Positions 1 through 9,033 of a DNA stretch of 64,000 nt are shown piece by piece. The notes beneath the pieces are model-generated. The model did not search any database. It was not told where the DNA came from and saw nothing but the letters and a program-made list of their open reading frames with translations. A program made the translations under genes and the position numbers. Numbering within the stretch: position 1 is the stretch's first letter; every line of letters begins with the position of its first letter. Location of the stretch: contig CAZDXQ010000003.1 in assembly GCA_964509545.1 (NCBI GenBank), forward strand, positions 1 through 64,000. Direction: 5' to 3'. The stretch is from JADJWR01 sp964509545 (GTDB lineage Bacteria > Pseudomonadota > Gammaproteobacteria > Burkholderiales > Burkholderiaceae_F).

Positions 1-332
1 GCGCCGGTGCCGGTGCCGCCGCCCATGCCGGCGGTGATGAACACCATGTGCGCGCCGCGCAGCGCATCGGCGATGCGGTCGCGCGCCTCGGCCGCGGCCT
101 GCTTGCCGGCCTCGGGCCTGCTTCCGGCTCCGAGACCCGTCGAACCCAGCTGCAGTATGTTGCGCGCCGACGAGCGGGCCAGCGCCTGATGATCGGTGTT
201 GGCGCAGATGAACTCCACGCCCTGCACGCCGCGGCGGATCATGTGCTCGACCGCATTGCCGCCGGCGCCGCCGACGCCAACCACCTTGATCACCGTGCCG
301 TGCGTTTCGGTTTCGAGAATTTCAAAAGCCAT
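1..332 (-). CDS. ftsZ: Cell division GTPase FtsZ (5' part only, cut by window start)
   Basis: The first 110 codons of FtsZ, the tubulin-like GTPase that forms the division ring under the membrane. The ATG at 332 is preceded by an AGGAG ribosome site. Visible are the N-terminal VGVGGAGGNAV nucleotide-binding strand, the CANTD segment and the start of the tubulin signature GGGTGTG, where the window ends. It is the last visible gene of the minus-strand dcw cluster, separated from ftsA by 277 bp, so it may also have its own promoter. The rest of the protein lies outside the window. Confidence 0.97.
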   Translation of the reverse strand, partial: MAFEILETETHGTVIKVVGVGGAGGNAVEHMIRRGVQGVEFICANTDHQALARSSARNILQLGSTGLGAGSRPEAGKQAAAEARDRIADALRGAHMVFITAGMGGGTGTG

Positions 333-609
333 TCGCTTCTCCTGAGTCAGTTGCTGGATACACCCGATTGCCAAACGTGCAATGTCAACGGCGCAGCCTT
401 CTCTTTCCGCCTTTGACACTGCACGCTCACCCCGGTCGGCCACGCTTGCGCCTGGCACACCCGCGTTACCGCATGGCTGTTCGCCTCGCGGCCGCCGCCC
501 GGCCGCCCGAAACATGTCCCCGACCGAGGTCGGGCAGCGGCCGTGCCGACAGTCTTTCCGCAGCGAGCGCAGATGCGACCCGAAGGGTCGTGCGCCTGTG
601 CTGCGCGCC
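333..609 (-). promoter_or_regulatory. ftsA-ftsZ spacer, candidate ftsZ promoter
   Basis: A 277-bp spacer in an otherwise overlapping operon. On the minus strand a perfect TTGACA sits at 388-383, about 50 bp before the ftsZ start, but no good -10 hexamer is found 16-18 bp downstream of it. An extra ftsZ promoter inside the cluster is common in proteobacteria, so a promoter here is plausible but unproven. No ORF in the spacer looks real. Confidence 0.3.
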
Positions 610-1842
610 TCAAAAATTGCCCACGATCCATTCCCGCATCCGTTTCAACGTCTGGGCGAAGGACCCGGTCTGCGCCGCGGCCCGCCGGCCACGCTGCCGC
701 TGCGATTGGGCCTCGAGGAGCAGGCCAACCACCGTGGCGAAGCGCGGATTGCGGATCACGTCGGCAAGCGGGCCCTGGTACCCGGGCCAACCCACCCGCG
801 CCGGCTTGAGGAACACGTCCTCGGCCAGTTCGCCGATGCCAGGCAACAGCGCCGTTCCGCCGGTCAGCACGATTCCAGACGAGAGCATCTCCTCGTAGCC
901 GGAGTCGCGGATCACCTTGTGCGCCAGCGTGAACAGTTCCTCGACGCGCGGCTCGATCACCGCCGCCAGCGACTGGCGCGACAGCAGCCTCGGGGCGCGG
1001 TCGCCAACGCCGGGGATCTCGATGCGATCGTTGGGATCGGCCAGCACCTCCTTGGCCACGCCGTAGCGCTGCTTGATCTGCTCGGCATCGGGGATCGGCG
1101 TGCGCAGCGCCATGGCGATGTCGTTGGTGATCTGGTCGCCGGCGATCGGGATCACCGCGGTATGGCGGATCGCGCCGCCGGTGAAAATGGCGATGTCGGT
1201 GGTGCCGCCGCCGATGTCGACCAGCGCCACGCCCAGTTCCTTCTCGTCGCCGGTCAGCACCGACATGCTCGAGGCCAGCGGCTGCAGCACTAGGTCCTGC
1301 ACTTCCAGGCCGCAGCGGCGCACGCACTTGACGATGTTCTGCGCCGCCGACACCGCCCCGGTGACGATGTGCACCTTGACCTCGAGGCGCACGCCGCTCA
1401 TGCCGATCGGCTCGCGGATGTCCTCCTGGCCATCGACGATGAACTCCTGCGTCAGCACGTGCAGCACCTGCTGGTCGGTGGGGATGTTCACCGCGCGCGC
1501 CGTCTCGATCACCCGTGCCACGTCGGCAGCGGAGACCTCGCGGTCCTTGATCGCCACCATGCCGCTCGAATTGACGCTGCGGATGTGGCTGCCGGCGATG
1601 CCGGTGTAGACCTCGCCGATGCGACAGGCGGCCATCAGCTCGGCCTCCTCCAGCGCGCGGCGGATCGACTGCACGGTCGCTTCGATGTTGACGACGACGC
1701 CGCGTCGCAGCCCCTCCGAGGCCGACTGCCCGAGGCCGATGACCCGGAACGGCCCGTCGGGCGTGAACTCGGCCACCGCGACGACCACCTTCGAGGTGCC
1801 GACGTCGAGGCCGACGATGATGTCCTTGCTTTCGGTTCTCAT
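610..1842 (-). CDS. ftsA: Cell division protein FtsA
   Basis: A 410-residue actin-like ATPase that anchors FtsZ to the membrane and signals to later division proteins. The N-terminus reads IIVGLDVGTSKVVVAVAE (phosphate 1 motif), the second phosphate motif is VDIGGGTTDIAIF, and the adenosine motif GIVLTGGTALLPG follows. The C-terminus ends in a basic amphipathic stretch (LKRMREWIVGNF), the usual membrane-targeting sequence. Length and order of motifs are normal. The ATG at 1842 overlaps the ftsQ stop region (1839) by 4 bp, indicating translational coupling. Confidence 0.97.
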   Translation of the reverse strand: MRTESKDIIVGLDVGTSKVVVAVAEFTPDGPFRVIGLGQSASEGLRRGVVVNIEATVQSIRRALEEAELMAACRIGEVYTGIAGSHIRSVNSSGMVAIKDREVSAADVARVIETARAVNIPTDQQVLHVLTQEFIVDGQEDIREPIGMSGVRLEVKVHIVTGAVSAAQNIVKCVRRCGLEVQDLVLQPLASSMSVLTGDEKELGVALVDIGGGTTDIAIFTGGAIRHTAVIPIAGDQITNDIAMALRTPIPDAEQIKQRYGVAKEVLADPNDRIEIPGVGDRAPRLLSRQSLAAVIEPRVEELFTLAHKVIRDSGYEEMLSSGIVLTGGTALLPGIGELAEDVFLKPARVGWPGYQGPLADVIRNPRFATVVGLLLEAQSQRQRGRRAAAQTGSFAQTLKRMREWIVGNF

Positions 1843-2606
1843 GACTTCTTGCGGGAAGCAGTGGCAACGGCAAAGCCGGCCGGATAGCGCGCGTCGATCC
1901 GGACCGGTTCGGCGCCGAGTTGCGCAGCCAGCGTCGGGTAATGGGTGGCGACCAGCGCCAGCCGTTCATCGAGCCGTCCCGGAGGCTCGTCGCGGCCGAG
2001 CTCCAGCGCCGGGCCGCCGTCGGCGCGCAGGGTCCAGCCGGCGCGCTCGGACACCTCGACCGACTCGATCGCCAGGCCGAGCGGCGCCAACCGCCCTTCG
2101 AACTGCGGCAGGCGCCGCGCGACCTCCGCGGCGAAGCGGGCCGGCGCGTCGACCTGCGGCAGCGGCCCGGTGAGCTCGGCTTCGGCCACATTGGCCACGA
2201 ACAGCACACCACTGTCGGCGAGCAGCCGACCGTCGTCCCACACGGCAATGGCGCGATGTTCGGCAATCGTCACCACCAGCCGATTGGGCCAGGCGCGACG
2301 GACCGACACCGCGGCCACCCACGGCACCAGTTCGAAGACGCGGCGCGCGTCGTCGAGACTCATCGTGAAGAAGTTTCCTGACAGGCGCCCCAGCGTCGCC
2401 GCGCGCACCGTATTGGCGTTGACGTGGCGCAGCGCGCCGCCGTCGGCGGCACGCAGCTCGATCTGCCGCAGATCGAACGCCGGCAGGCGGATCAGTCTCG
2501 CGGCGGCGCCTCCAAGAAGCAGTGCCGTCGCCAGGGCGAAAATCAGCGCTGCCGCGCGACGCAGCGCGGCCGTGCTGAAGGCCGGCGTCGCCTCGCGCGA
2601 CCTCAT
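1839..2606 (-). CDS. ftsQ: Cell division protein FtsQ
   Basis: A 255-residue bitopic divisome protein. A short cytoplasmic N-terminus is followed by one membrane segment (about residues 17-38, ALIFALATALLLGGAA), then a periplasmic POTRA region and a beta domain (PWVAAVSVRRAWPNRLVVTI is typical of FtsQ). It joins FtsL and FtsB to the early division proteins. The ATG at 2606 overlaps the ddl stop by 4 bp (ATGA). Sequence conservation is low in this family, so the call rests on position as well as on the POTRA-like pattern. Confidence 0.95.
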   Translation of the reverse strand: MRSREATPAFSTAALRRAAALIFALATALLLGGAAARLIRLPAFDLRQIELRAADGGALRHVNANTVRAATLGRLSGNFFTMSLDDARRVFELVPWVAAVSVRRAWPNRLVVTIAEHRAIAVWDDGRLLADSGVLFVANVAEAELTGPLPQVDAPARFAAEVARRLPQFEGRLAPLGLAIESVEVSERAGWTLRADGGPALELGRDEPPGRLDERLALVATHYPTLAAQLGAEPVRIDARYPAGFAVATASRKKS

Positions 2607-3574
2607 GCCCGCACCCCCAGCGTCGCGTGCGCAAGGATCTCGAGAACGAGATCTGCGTACTCGAGCCCTTCGGCCTTGGCCGCCATCGGCACCAGCGAAT
2701 GCGAGGTCATGCCCGGCGACGTGTTCAATTCGAGCAGGTACGGCAGGTCGCCGCGGGCGTCCTGGTGCAGCATCACGTCGATGCGCCCCCAACCGGAGGC
2801 GCCGAGCAGGTTGTAGGCGCGCAGGCACAGTGCCTGCACCTCGGCCGCCAGCCGCTCGTCGAGCGGCGCCGGGCACAGGTACTGCGTCTCGTCGCTGAAA
2901 TACTTGCTCTGGTAGTCGTAATTGGCACCGGGAGCGCGGATCTCCACCAGCGGCAGCGCCCGCGCCGCCGGCCCCTGGCCGAGGATGGCGCAGGTCAGTT
3001 CGCGGCCGACGATCAGTTCCTCGGCGATGACGATGTCGTCGTAGCGAAGCGCCGTCTCGAAAGCCGTGGCCAGTTCGTTGTGATCGTGGCTGGTGACCTT
3101 GGTGATGCCGATGGTCGACCCTTCGCGAACCGGCTTGACGATCAGTGCGTCGCCCAGTTCGGCCACCACCTGCCGGAAATCGGTGTGCGCGTGCAGTTGC
3201 CGCCAGGCCGGCGTCGGGATTTCCTCGGCCGCCCACAGGCGCTTGGTGGTCAGCTTGTCGATGGCAATGCTGGAGGCCTGCACGCCGCTGCCGGTGTAGG
3301 GCACGCGCAGCGTTTCGAGCACCCCCTGGATCGTGCCGTCCTCGCCGAAACGGCCGTGCAGCGCGATGAAGACGCGGTCGAACTTCGCCGCCTCCAGCTC
3401 GGCCAGCGTCTGCGCGCCGGGATCGAAGGCATGCGCATCGACGCCGCGGCTGGCGAGCGCCTGCAGCACGCCCGTGCCGGACATCATCGACACCTCGCGC
3501 TCGGCGCTTCGTCCGCCGAACAGCACGCCCACCTTGCCGAAGGACTTCGGGTCGCGAATATCCGGCACGTTCAT
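2603..3574 (-). CDS. ddl: D-alanine--D-alanine ligase
   Basis: A 323-residue ATP-grasp ligase that makes the D-Ala-D-Ala dipeptide used by MurF. Seen are the N-terminal VGVLFGGRSAEREVS motif, HGRFGEDGTIQGVLE, the VKPVREGSTIGI ATP-binding segment and the C-terminal metal/substrate motif ELNTSPGMTSHSL. The length is typical for the DdlB subgroup found in dcw clusters. It overlaps murC upstream and ftsQ downstream by 4 bp each, so it is translated as part of the operon. Confidence 0.97.
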   Translation of the reverse strand: MNVPDIRDPKSFGKVGVLFGGRSAEREVSMMSGTGVLQALASRGVDAHAFDPGAQTLAELEAAKFDRVFIALHGRFGEDGTIQGVLETLRVPYTGSGVQASSIAIDKLTTKRLWAAEEIPTPAWRQLHAHTDFRQVVAELGDALIVKPVREGSTIGITKVTSHDHNELATAFETALRYDDIVIAEELIVGRELTCAILGQGPAARALPLVEIRAPGANYDYQSKYFSDETQYLCPAPLDERLAAEVQALCLRAYNLLGASGWGRIDVMLHQDARGDLPYLLELNTSPGMTSHSLVPMAAKAEGLEYADLVLEILAHATLGVRA

Positions 3575-4962
3575 TCGCCACCCTCCTGCGGCGCCAGCTG
3601 GCCGGCGACGCGGCCGATCGAGCCCGCGCCCATGGTGATCACCACGTCGTTCGGCCGGGCCGCCTCGAGGATCGCCCGCGGCATCGCTTCGATGTCCTCG
3701 ACGAACACGGGCTCGACGCGACCCGCCACCCGCAACGCTCGCGCCAGCGCGCGGCCATCAGCGGCGACGATCGGCGACTCGCCGGCGGCGTAGACCTCGG
3801 CCAGCAGCAGCGCGTCGACCGTCGACAGCACGCGCACGAAATCCTCGAAGCAGTCGCGGGTGCGCGTGTAGCGGTGTGGCTGGAAAGCCAGCACGACACG
3901 CCGGCCCGGATAGGCGCCGCGGACGGCCGCCAGCGTGGCCGCGATCTCGACCGGATGGTGGCCGTAGTCGTCGATCAGCGTGAAGCTGCCGCCGCTGATG
4001 GCGACCTCCCCGTAACGGGCGAATCGCCGCCCGACCCCGGTAAAGCTCGCCAGCCCGCCGAGGATCGCCGCATCGGCCACGCCGAGTTCGGTGGCCACGG
4101 CAATCGCCGCCAGCGCGTTGGCAACGTTGTGCATTCCCGGCAGGTTCAGCCGCACCGCCAGCGATGCAGCGCCTTCGCGCAGCGCGGTGAAGCACATCTG
4201 CGTGCCTTCGGCCATCGCGTCGACGGCGCGGTACTGCGCATCGGCGGCGAAGCCGTAGGTCAGCACCGGCTTGGAGACGAACGGCAGGATCTCGCGCACG
4301 TGGCGGTCATCGATGCACAACACCGCATGGCCATAGAACGGCAGCCGCGACAGGAACTCGACGAACGCGCCCTTCAGCCGGGCGAAATCGTGGCCGTACG
4401 TCTCCATGTGGTCGTTGTCGATATTGGTGACCACCGCCATCACCGGCATCAGGTTCAGGAACGACGCGTCCGACTCGTCGGCCTCGACCACGATGTATTC
4501 GCCGCTGCCGAGCCGCGCATGGCTGCCTGCCGAATTCAGGCGGCCGCCGATGACGAAGGTCGGATCGAGTCCCGCCGCGGCCAGGACGCTGGCCACCAGG
4601 CTGGTGGTGGTCGTCTTGCCGTGCGTGCCGGCAATCGCGATGCCCTGCTTCAGCCGCATCAGTTCGGCCAGCATCACCGCGCGCGGCACGACCGGGATCC
4701 GGCGCGCACGTGCGGCGACCACCTCCGGGTTGTCGCCGCGAACGGCCGTCGAAATCACGACGGCATCGCTGCCTTCGATCTGCTCCGGCGCATGGCCGAT
4801 CGAGACCTTGGCGCCCAGACGCGCCAGCCGGCGGGTGGTACTGCTTTCGGCCACATCCGAGCCACTGACCGAAAAGCCGAGATTCAGCAGCACCTCGGCG
4901 ATGCCGCTCATGCCGGCGCCGCCGATGCCGACGAAGTGGATGTGCCTGACCGCGTGCTTCAT
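3571..4962 (-). CDS. murC: UDP-N-acetylmuramate--L-alanine ligase MurC
   Basis: A 463-residue cytoplasmic Mur ligase that adds L-Ala to UDP-MurNAc. The N-terminal HFVGIGGAGMSGIAEVL Rossmann motif, the ATP loop AGTHGKTTTTS (about residues 112-122), NIDNDHMETYG and DYGHHPVEI are all in the expected order. The gene starts at ATG 4962, 4 bp downstream of the murG stop, and its end overlaps ddl. It is the first of the four Mur ligases, which here are split along the cluster. Confidence 0.98.
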   Translation of the reverse strand: MKHAVRHIHFVGIGGAGMSGIAEVLLNLGFSVSGSDVAESSTTRRLARLGAKVSIGHAPEQIEGSDAVVISTAVRGDNPEVVAARARRIPVVPRAVMLAELMRLKQGIAIAGTHGKTTTTSLVASVLAAAGLDPTFVIGGRLNSAGSHARLGSGEYIVVEADESDASFLNLMPVMAVVTNIDNDHMETYGHDFARLKGAFVEFLSRLPFYGHAVLCIDDRHVREILPFVSKPVLTYGFAADAQYRAVDAMAEGTQMCFTALREGAASLAVRLNLPGMHNVANALAAIAVATELGVADAAILGGLASFTGVGRRFARYGEVAISGGSFTLIDDYGHHPVEIAATLAAVRGAYPGRRVVLAFQPHRYTRTRDCFEDFVRVLSTVDALLLAEVYAAGESPIVAADGRALARALRVAGRVEPVFVEDIEAMPRAILEAARPNDVVITMGAGSIGRVAGQLAPQEGGE

Positions 4963-4966
4963 GGCC

Positions 4967-6055
4967 TTATCCCTTCCCCGCCGCCGCGGCGATGTGCTCG
5001 ATCGCGTCGGCGACCACCCGGGTCGCCTCGGGACGGCCGAGCGCCCGCGCGCGGCGCGCCAGTTCGAGCAGCCGATCGCGGCTGCAGTCGCGCAGCACGT
5101 CGGCCAGCCGCTCGGCCGACAGTTCGGCCTGCGGCAGATGAATCGCCGCGCCTTGCGCGGCCATGAACTCGGCGTTGGTGTGCTGGTGCGCGGTGGTCGA
5201 AACGACCAGCGGCACGAGCACCGATGCCACGCCAGCCGCTGTCAGTTCGGTGACGGTGATGGCGCCCGCCCTGCAGATGACGAGATCGGACTCGCCGTAG
5301 CGGTGTGCCATGTCGTCGATGAACGGCACCACTTCCGCCGCGACGCCGGCCTGCGCATAGGCGCGTCGCGTCGCCTCGATATGGGCGTTGCCGCATTGAT
5401 GAAAGACGCGTGGCCGAACGTCCGACGGCAGCCGCGCCAGCGCCGCGGGTACCGTCTCGTTCAGGACCCGGCTGCCGAGACTGCCGCCGATCACGAGCAG
5501 GCGCAGCGGTCCGCTGCGCCCGGCGAGCCGCGCCTGCGGCGGCGGCAGCTTCGCGATCTCCTCGCGCACCGGGTTGCCGGTCACGAGCCCGCGCTCGCCC
5601 GCCATCTTCGCCGCAGCACCGTCGAAACCGCAGAACACGGCCGAGGCCAGCGAGCGCAACATCCTCGTCGACAGCAGCGGCGCCGCGTCGGCATTGAGCA
5701 AGGTCAGCGGCGCGTCGGTCATCGAGGCCGCCAGGCCGGCGGGAACGGCGACATAGCCGCCGGTGGAGAACACCACCGACGGCCGCCGGACGCGCAAGGC
5801 GGCTCGGCTCTGCCAGATGGCGCGCAACAGGCGCAGGCCGCCGAGCACAAGCGTGCCAATCCCTTTGCCGCGCAGACTGGAAAAGTCGATTGCGTCGAAG
5901 GCGATGCCGCGCGGCTCGACCAGTGAGCGTTCCATGCCGGCACGCGTGCCCAGCCACGACACCGTCCAGCCGCGGCTGCGCAGCGTCTCGGCCACGGCCA
6001 GCCCCGGCATCACGTGCCCGCCAGTACCCGCAGCGACCACGACCAAATGCCTCAT
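4967..6055 (-). CDS. murG: Undecaprenyl-PP-MurNAc-pentapeptide GlcNAc transferase MurG
   Basis: A 362-residue GT28 glycosyltransferase that turns lipid I into lipid II at the inner face of the membrane. Seen are the N-terminal glycine-rich loop VAAGTGGHVMPGLAVAE, the second glycine loop VIGGSLGSRVLNE and the UDP-GlcNAc site around CRAGAITVTELTAAG. The start ATG at 6055 lies at the edge of a 116-bp tandem repeat that separates it from ftsW. The initial codons themselves (MRHLVVVAAG) are normal and the next unit boundary lies just upstream. Confidence 0.97.
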   Translation of the reverse strand: MRHLVVVAAGTGGHVMPGLAVAETLRSRGWTVSWLGTRAGMERSLVEPRGIAFDAIDFSSLRGKGIGTLVLGGLRLLRAIWQSRAALRVRRPSVVFSTGGYVAVPAGLAASMTDAPLTLLNADAAPLLSTRMLRSLASAVFCGFDGAAAKMAGERGLVTGNPVREEIAKLPPPQARLAGRSGPLRLLVIGGSLGSRVLNETVPAALARLPSDVRPRVFHQCGNAHIEATRRAYAQAGVAAEVVPFIDDMAHRYGESDLVICRAGAITVTELTAAGVASVLVPLVVSTTAHQHTNAEFMAAQGAAIHLPQAELSAERLADVLRDCSRDRLLELARRARALGRPEATRVVADAIEHIAAAAGKG

Positions 6056-6317
6056 GCGCGGCCTCCGCGCATGGGCCGCTGCGCGGCCGTGTTCTGTCTT
6101 CGGCCGTTCGGCTGCGCGAACTTCACTTCGGCTGTCGCCGAAGTGAGCCTGCGACGAAACAGGGTTCTCATGCGCGGCCTCCGCGCATGGGCCGCTGCGC
6201 GGCCGTGTTTTGTCTTCGGCCGTTCGGCTGCGCGAACTTCACTTCGGCTGTCGCCGAAGTGAGCCTGCGACGAAACAGGGTTCTCATGCGCGGCCTCCGC
6301 GCATGAGAACCCTGTTT
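6053..6317. repeat. 116-bp tandem repeat between ftsW and murG
   Basis: Two full copies of a 116-bp unit (6053-6168 and 6169-6284) plus a partial third copy carrying the start of the unit into the ftsW 3' end. The copies differ by one obvious base (ttctg/tttt near 6092 and 6208). Each unit contains three hairpins. One has 9-bp perfect arms at 6124-6132/6137-6145 with loop TGTC. The second is GTTCG/CGAAC at 6106-6121. The third is GGCCGC-TGC-GCGGCC, followed by the ATGCGCGG palindrome. No other gene fits here. It pushes murG about 230 bp away from ftsW inside the operon. Confidence 0.93.
6273..6317. repeat. Perfect 21-bp inverted repeat across the ftsW stop codon
   Basis: Arms 6273-6293 and 6297-6317 are exact reverse complements with a three-base loop (CCT on the plus strand). 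The ftsW stop codon (6286-6284) and its last codons lie inside the structure. In mRNA this would be a very stable hairpin overlapping the end of the reading frame. There is no T-tract, so it is not a rho-independent terminator. The downstream murG must still be transcribed. Confidence 0.9.
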
Positions 6318-7537
6318 TCATAATCGACGCGGAGGAGCAGGGCGATGGCGACGATCGTCGACAGCATCGCCGAACCGCCATAGCTGACCAGCGGCAGGGT
6401 CAGGCCCTTGGTCGGCAGCAGTCCGCTCGCCACACCGATGTTGATGAACGATTGCACGCCGAGCCAGATGCCGACGCCCTGCGCCACCAGCCCGGCAAAG
6501 GAGCGCTCCAGCGCCACCGCCTGACGGCCGATCTCGAAGGCGCGCTTCGTCAGCCAGTAGAAGCCAACGATCACCGCCAGCACGGCCGCCAGGCCAAGCT
6601 CCTCGGCGATCACCGCGAGGATGAAGTCGGTGTGCGCCTCGGTCAGGTAGTGCAGCTTCTCGACGCTTCCGCCGAGGCCGACGCCGAACCACTCGCCGCG
6701 GCCGAACGCGATCAGCGAATGGGTCAGCTGGTAGCCCTTGTTGAGAACGTGCTCGGAAGACCACGGGTCGAGATAGGCGAAGATCCGCTCGCGCCGGTAC
6801 GGAAACAGCCAGATGATCACGGCTAACCCAAGCGCGAGCAGGAACGTGATGGCGACGAACAGCCGTCCGTTCAGTCCGCCGAGAAACAGGATGCCCATGG
6901 CAATGGCCACGATGACGATGAAGGCGCCGAGGTCCGGCTGCAGCTGCAGCAAAGCGCCGACGACGACCATCACCGCACCGATCGGCAGGAAGCCGCGGCT
7001 CAGGCTGTGCATGTAATCCTGCTTGCGCACGGTGAAGCTGGCCGCGTACAGCACGCTGGCGATCTTCATCAGCTCTGAAGGTTGCAGGTTGATCCACGCC
7101 AGAGGAATCCAGCGTCGCGCGCCGAGCGCGCCGGTGCCAACGCCGGGGATCAGCACGACCACCAGCAGCACGAAGGAAATGACGAATGCGGCCGGAGCCA
7201 GCTGCTGCCAGCGCGCCAGCGGCACCGAAAACGCAGAAACGGCGGCGACCAGCGCCACGACGATCGCAAACAGGTGCCGCACCAGGAAGTGTGTCGGCGT
7301 GACCCGATAGCGCGGCGAGTCGGCCAGCGTGATCGAAGCCGAGTACACCATCACCACGCCGAGAAGAACCAGGGCTGCCGCCACGAGCAGCAGCGCCGTG
7401 TCGGTGCGTTCCTCGACGCGACCGCTGCTGCGCGCGGCGCCGAATCCGCCGAGTGCGAGCAGGCCGCCTCCGGTCACCCCCGGCACGCGGCGCGCCTCGG
7501 TGCCGGACCGCCGACGTCGAAACAGCCCCCCTAGCAT
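6284..7537 (-). CDS. ftsW: Lipid II polymerase / divisome protein FtsW
   Basis: A 417-residue SEDS-family integral membrane protein that polymerises septal peptidoglycan with FtsI. About ten hydrophobic segments are visible. Characteristic SEDS features are WIPLAWINLQPSELMKIA, LQLQPDLGAFIVI, EAHTDFILAVIAEELG and the C-terminal PTKGLTLPLVSYGGSAM. The ATG at 7537 overlaps the murD stop by 7 bp. The last residues (ENRVLMRGGRA) come from the hairpin/repeat region and are probably not an ancestral part of the protein. Confidence 0.96.
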   Translation of the reverse strand: MLGGLFRRRRSGTEARRVPGVTGGGLLALGGFGAARSSGRVEERTDTALLLVAAALVLLGVVMVYSASITLADSPRYRVTPTHFLVRHLFAIVVALVAAVSAFSVPLARWQQLAPAAFVISFVLLVVVLIPGVGTGALGARRWIPLAWINLQPSELMKIASVLYAASFTVRKQDYMHSLSRGFLPIGAVMVVVGALLQLQPDLGAFIVIVAIAMGILFLGGLNGRLFVAITFLLALGLAVIIWLFPYRRERIFAYLDPWSSEHVLNKGYQLTHSLIAFGRGEWFGVGLGGSVEKLHYLTEAHTDFILAVIAEELGLAAVLAVIVGFYWLTKRAFEIGRQAVALERSFAGLVAQGVGIWLGVQSFINIGVASGLLPTKGLTLPLVSYGGSAMLSTIVAIALLLRVDYENRVLMRGGRA

Positions 7538-9033
7538 GGCTGTCCCGCTAGCTTTGCCCGCTCGCGCACCGCGGCAGCGAAGACCTCCGCCCGGTGCTCG
7601 TAGTCGCGGAACATGTCGAGGCTGGCACAGGCAGGCGACAGCAGCACCGCGTCGCCTTCACGCGCCTGTTTCGCAGCGAGATCGACCGCCTGCGGCAGCG
7701 TCGCCGCGTGGATCAACGGATAAGGAGCAGCCGCCCCCCCGACGGCCTGTTCGATCAGCGCCGCGTCACGCCCGATCAGCACGACCGCACGCGCCACGCG
7801 CGCCAGCGGCGCGGCCAGCGGCGAGAAGTCCTGGCCCTTGCCGTCGCCGCCCAGGATCACGACCAGGCGCAGGCCCTCGGCACCGAGGCCATCGAGCGCC
7901 GCCACGGTGGCGCCGACGTTGGTGCCCTTGCTGTCGTCGTAGTACTGCACGCCGTCGGCGGCGGCGATCAGTTGCACGCGATGCGGTTCGCCGCGATAGC
8001 TGCGCAGCGCATGCAGCATCGGCGCCAGCGGACAGCCGATCGCCCGCGCCAGCGCCAGCGCCGCCAGCGCGTTGCCGGCATTGTGGCGGCCGCGGATGGC
8101 CAGCGCATCGGCGGGCATCAGACGATGAACGTACAGCTCACCCGCCGCGGGCGCTTCGCCATCTTCGACGCGACGGCGGCGATGGCCGTGCGCCAGGTCT
8201 TCGGCGTAGGCCAGCCAGGTGACGCCGCCGTCGGCCAGCAGCCCGTACTCGTCCGGCTGCGCCGGCGGCTGCAGGCGGAACGTGACGACCGAGGCCGATT
8301 TCTTCGCCAGCGCGGCGACCACGGGATCGTCGCGATTGAGCACCTGCACGGTGCGTGGCGCGAAGATCCGTGCCTTTGCCTTGACGTAGGCGTCGAAACT
8401 GCCGTGCCAGTCCAGATGATCCTGCGTGATGTTCAGCACGGCCGCCGCATCGCAGGCGAGCGAACGCGTCGTCGCCAGCTGGAAGCTCGACAGCTCGAGG
8501 ACCCAGGTGTCGGGTAGCCGGTCCGCGTGCAGCCGCTGTCGCAGTTCGTCGAGCGCCGGCGGCGAGATATTGCCGGCCACGGCGACGCTGCGACCGGAGC
8601 GTTCGACCAGCAGGCCGGTAAGGCGCGCCGTCGTCGTCTTGCCATTGGTGCCGGTGATGCCGACGAGCCGCGGCGCGTAGCCGCCGCTCGCGCGCAGGCC
8701 GGCCAGCGCGCGGGCAAAAAGCTCGATCTCGCCCGCAACGTCGATGCCGGCCTTCCTCGCCGCGGCCACCAGCGGCGCAGCGGCGGAATGCGTCGGCGAC
8801 AGACCGGGCGAAAGCGCCAGCAGCGTCGCGCCGTCGAGAAGCTGCAGTTTGAAGTCGCCGCCGGTGAAGGTCACCTGCGGCAGCTCGCCGCGCAGCTCAC
8901 CGAGCATCGGCGGCTCGGCGCGCGTATCGGCGACCCGCACGGTCGCTCCTGCATCGGCGAGCGCGCGCGCCATCGCCAGCCCCGAGGCGCCAAGGCCGAG
9001 CACCACTGCAGTTTGGCCGGCGATGTCGATCAT
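7531..9033 (-). CDS. murD: UDP-N-acetylmuramoylalanine--D-glutamate ligase MurD
   Basis: A 500-residue Mur ligase that adds D-Glu to UDP-MurNAc-L-Ala in the cytoplasm. Seen are the N-terminal VVLGLGASGLAMARAL motif, the ATP loop GITGTNGKTTTARL, NITQDHLDWHGSF and the DDSKGTNVGATVAAL motif. It is somewhat longer than the usual 440-460 residues because of inserts around residues 280-310. The start ATG overlaps the stop of a duplicated 54-codon ORF (ATGA), exactly as that ORF overlaps the previous one. Confidence 0.97.
   Translation of the reverse strand: MIDIAGQTAVVLGLGASGLAMARALADAGATVRVADTRAEPPMLGELRGELPQVTFTGGDFKLQLLDGATLLALSPGLSPTHSAAAPLVAAARKAGIDVAGEIELFARALAGLRASGGYAPRLVGITGTNGKTTTARLTGLLVERSGRSVAVAGNISPPALDELRQRLHADRLPDTWVLELSSFQLATTRSLACDAAAVLNITQDHLDWHGSFDAYVKAKARIFAPRTVQVLNRDDPVVAALAKKSASVVTFRLQPPAQPDEYGLLADGGVTWLAYAEDLAHGHRRRRVEDGEAPAAGELYVHRLMPADALAIRGRHNAGNALAALALARAIGCPLAPMLHALRSYRGEPHRVQLIAAADGVQYYDDSKGTNVGATVAALDGLGAEGLRLVVILGGDGKGQDFSPLAAPLARVARAVVLIGRDAALIEQAVGGAAAPYPLIHAATLPQAVDLAAKQAREGDAVLLSPACASLDMFRDYEHRAEVFAAAVRERAKLAGQPC

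Noticed and set aside
347..2266. 639-codon minus-strand frame overlapping ftsA and ftsQ
   Set aside because: Overlaps two genes with clear family motifs and shows Arg/Ala-rich shadow composition.
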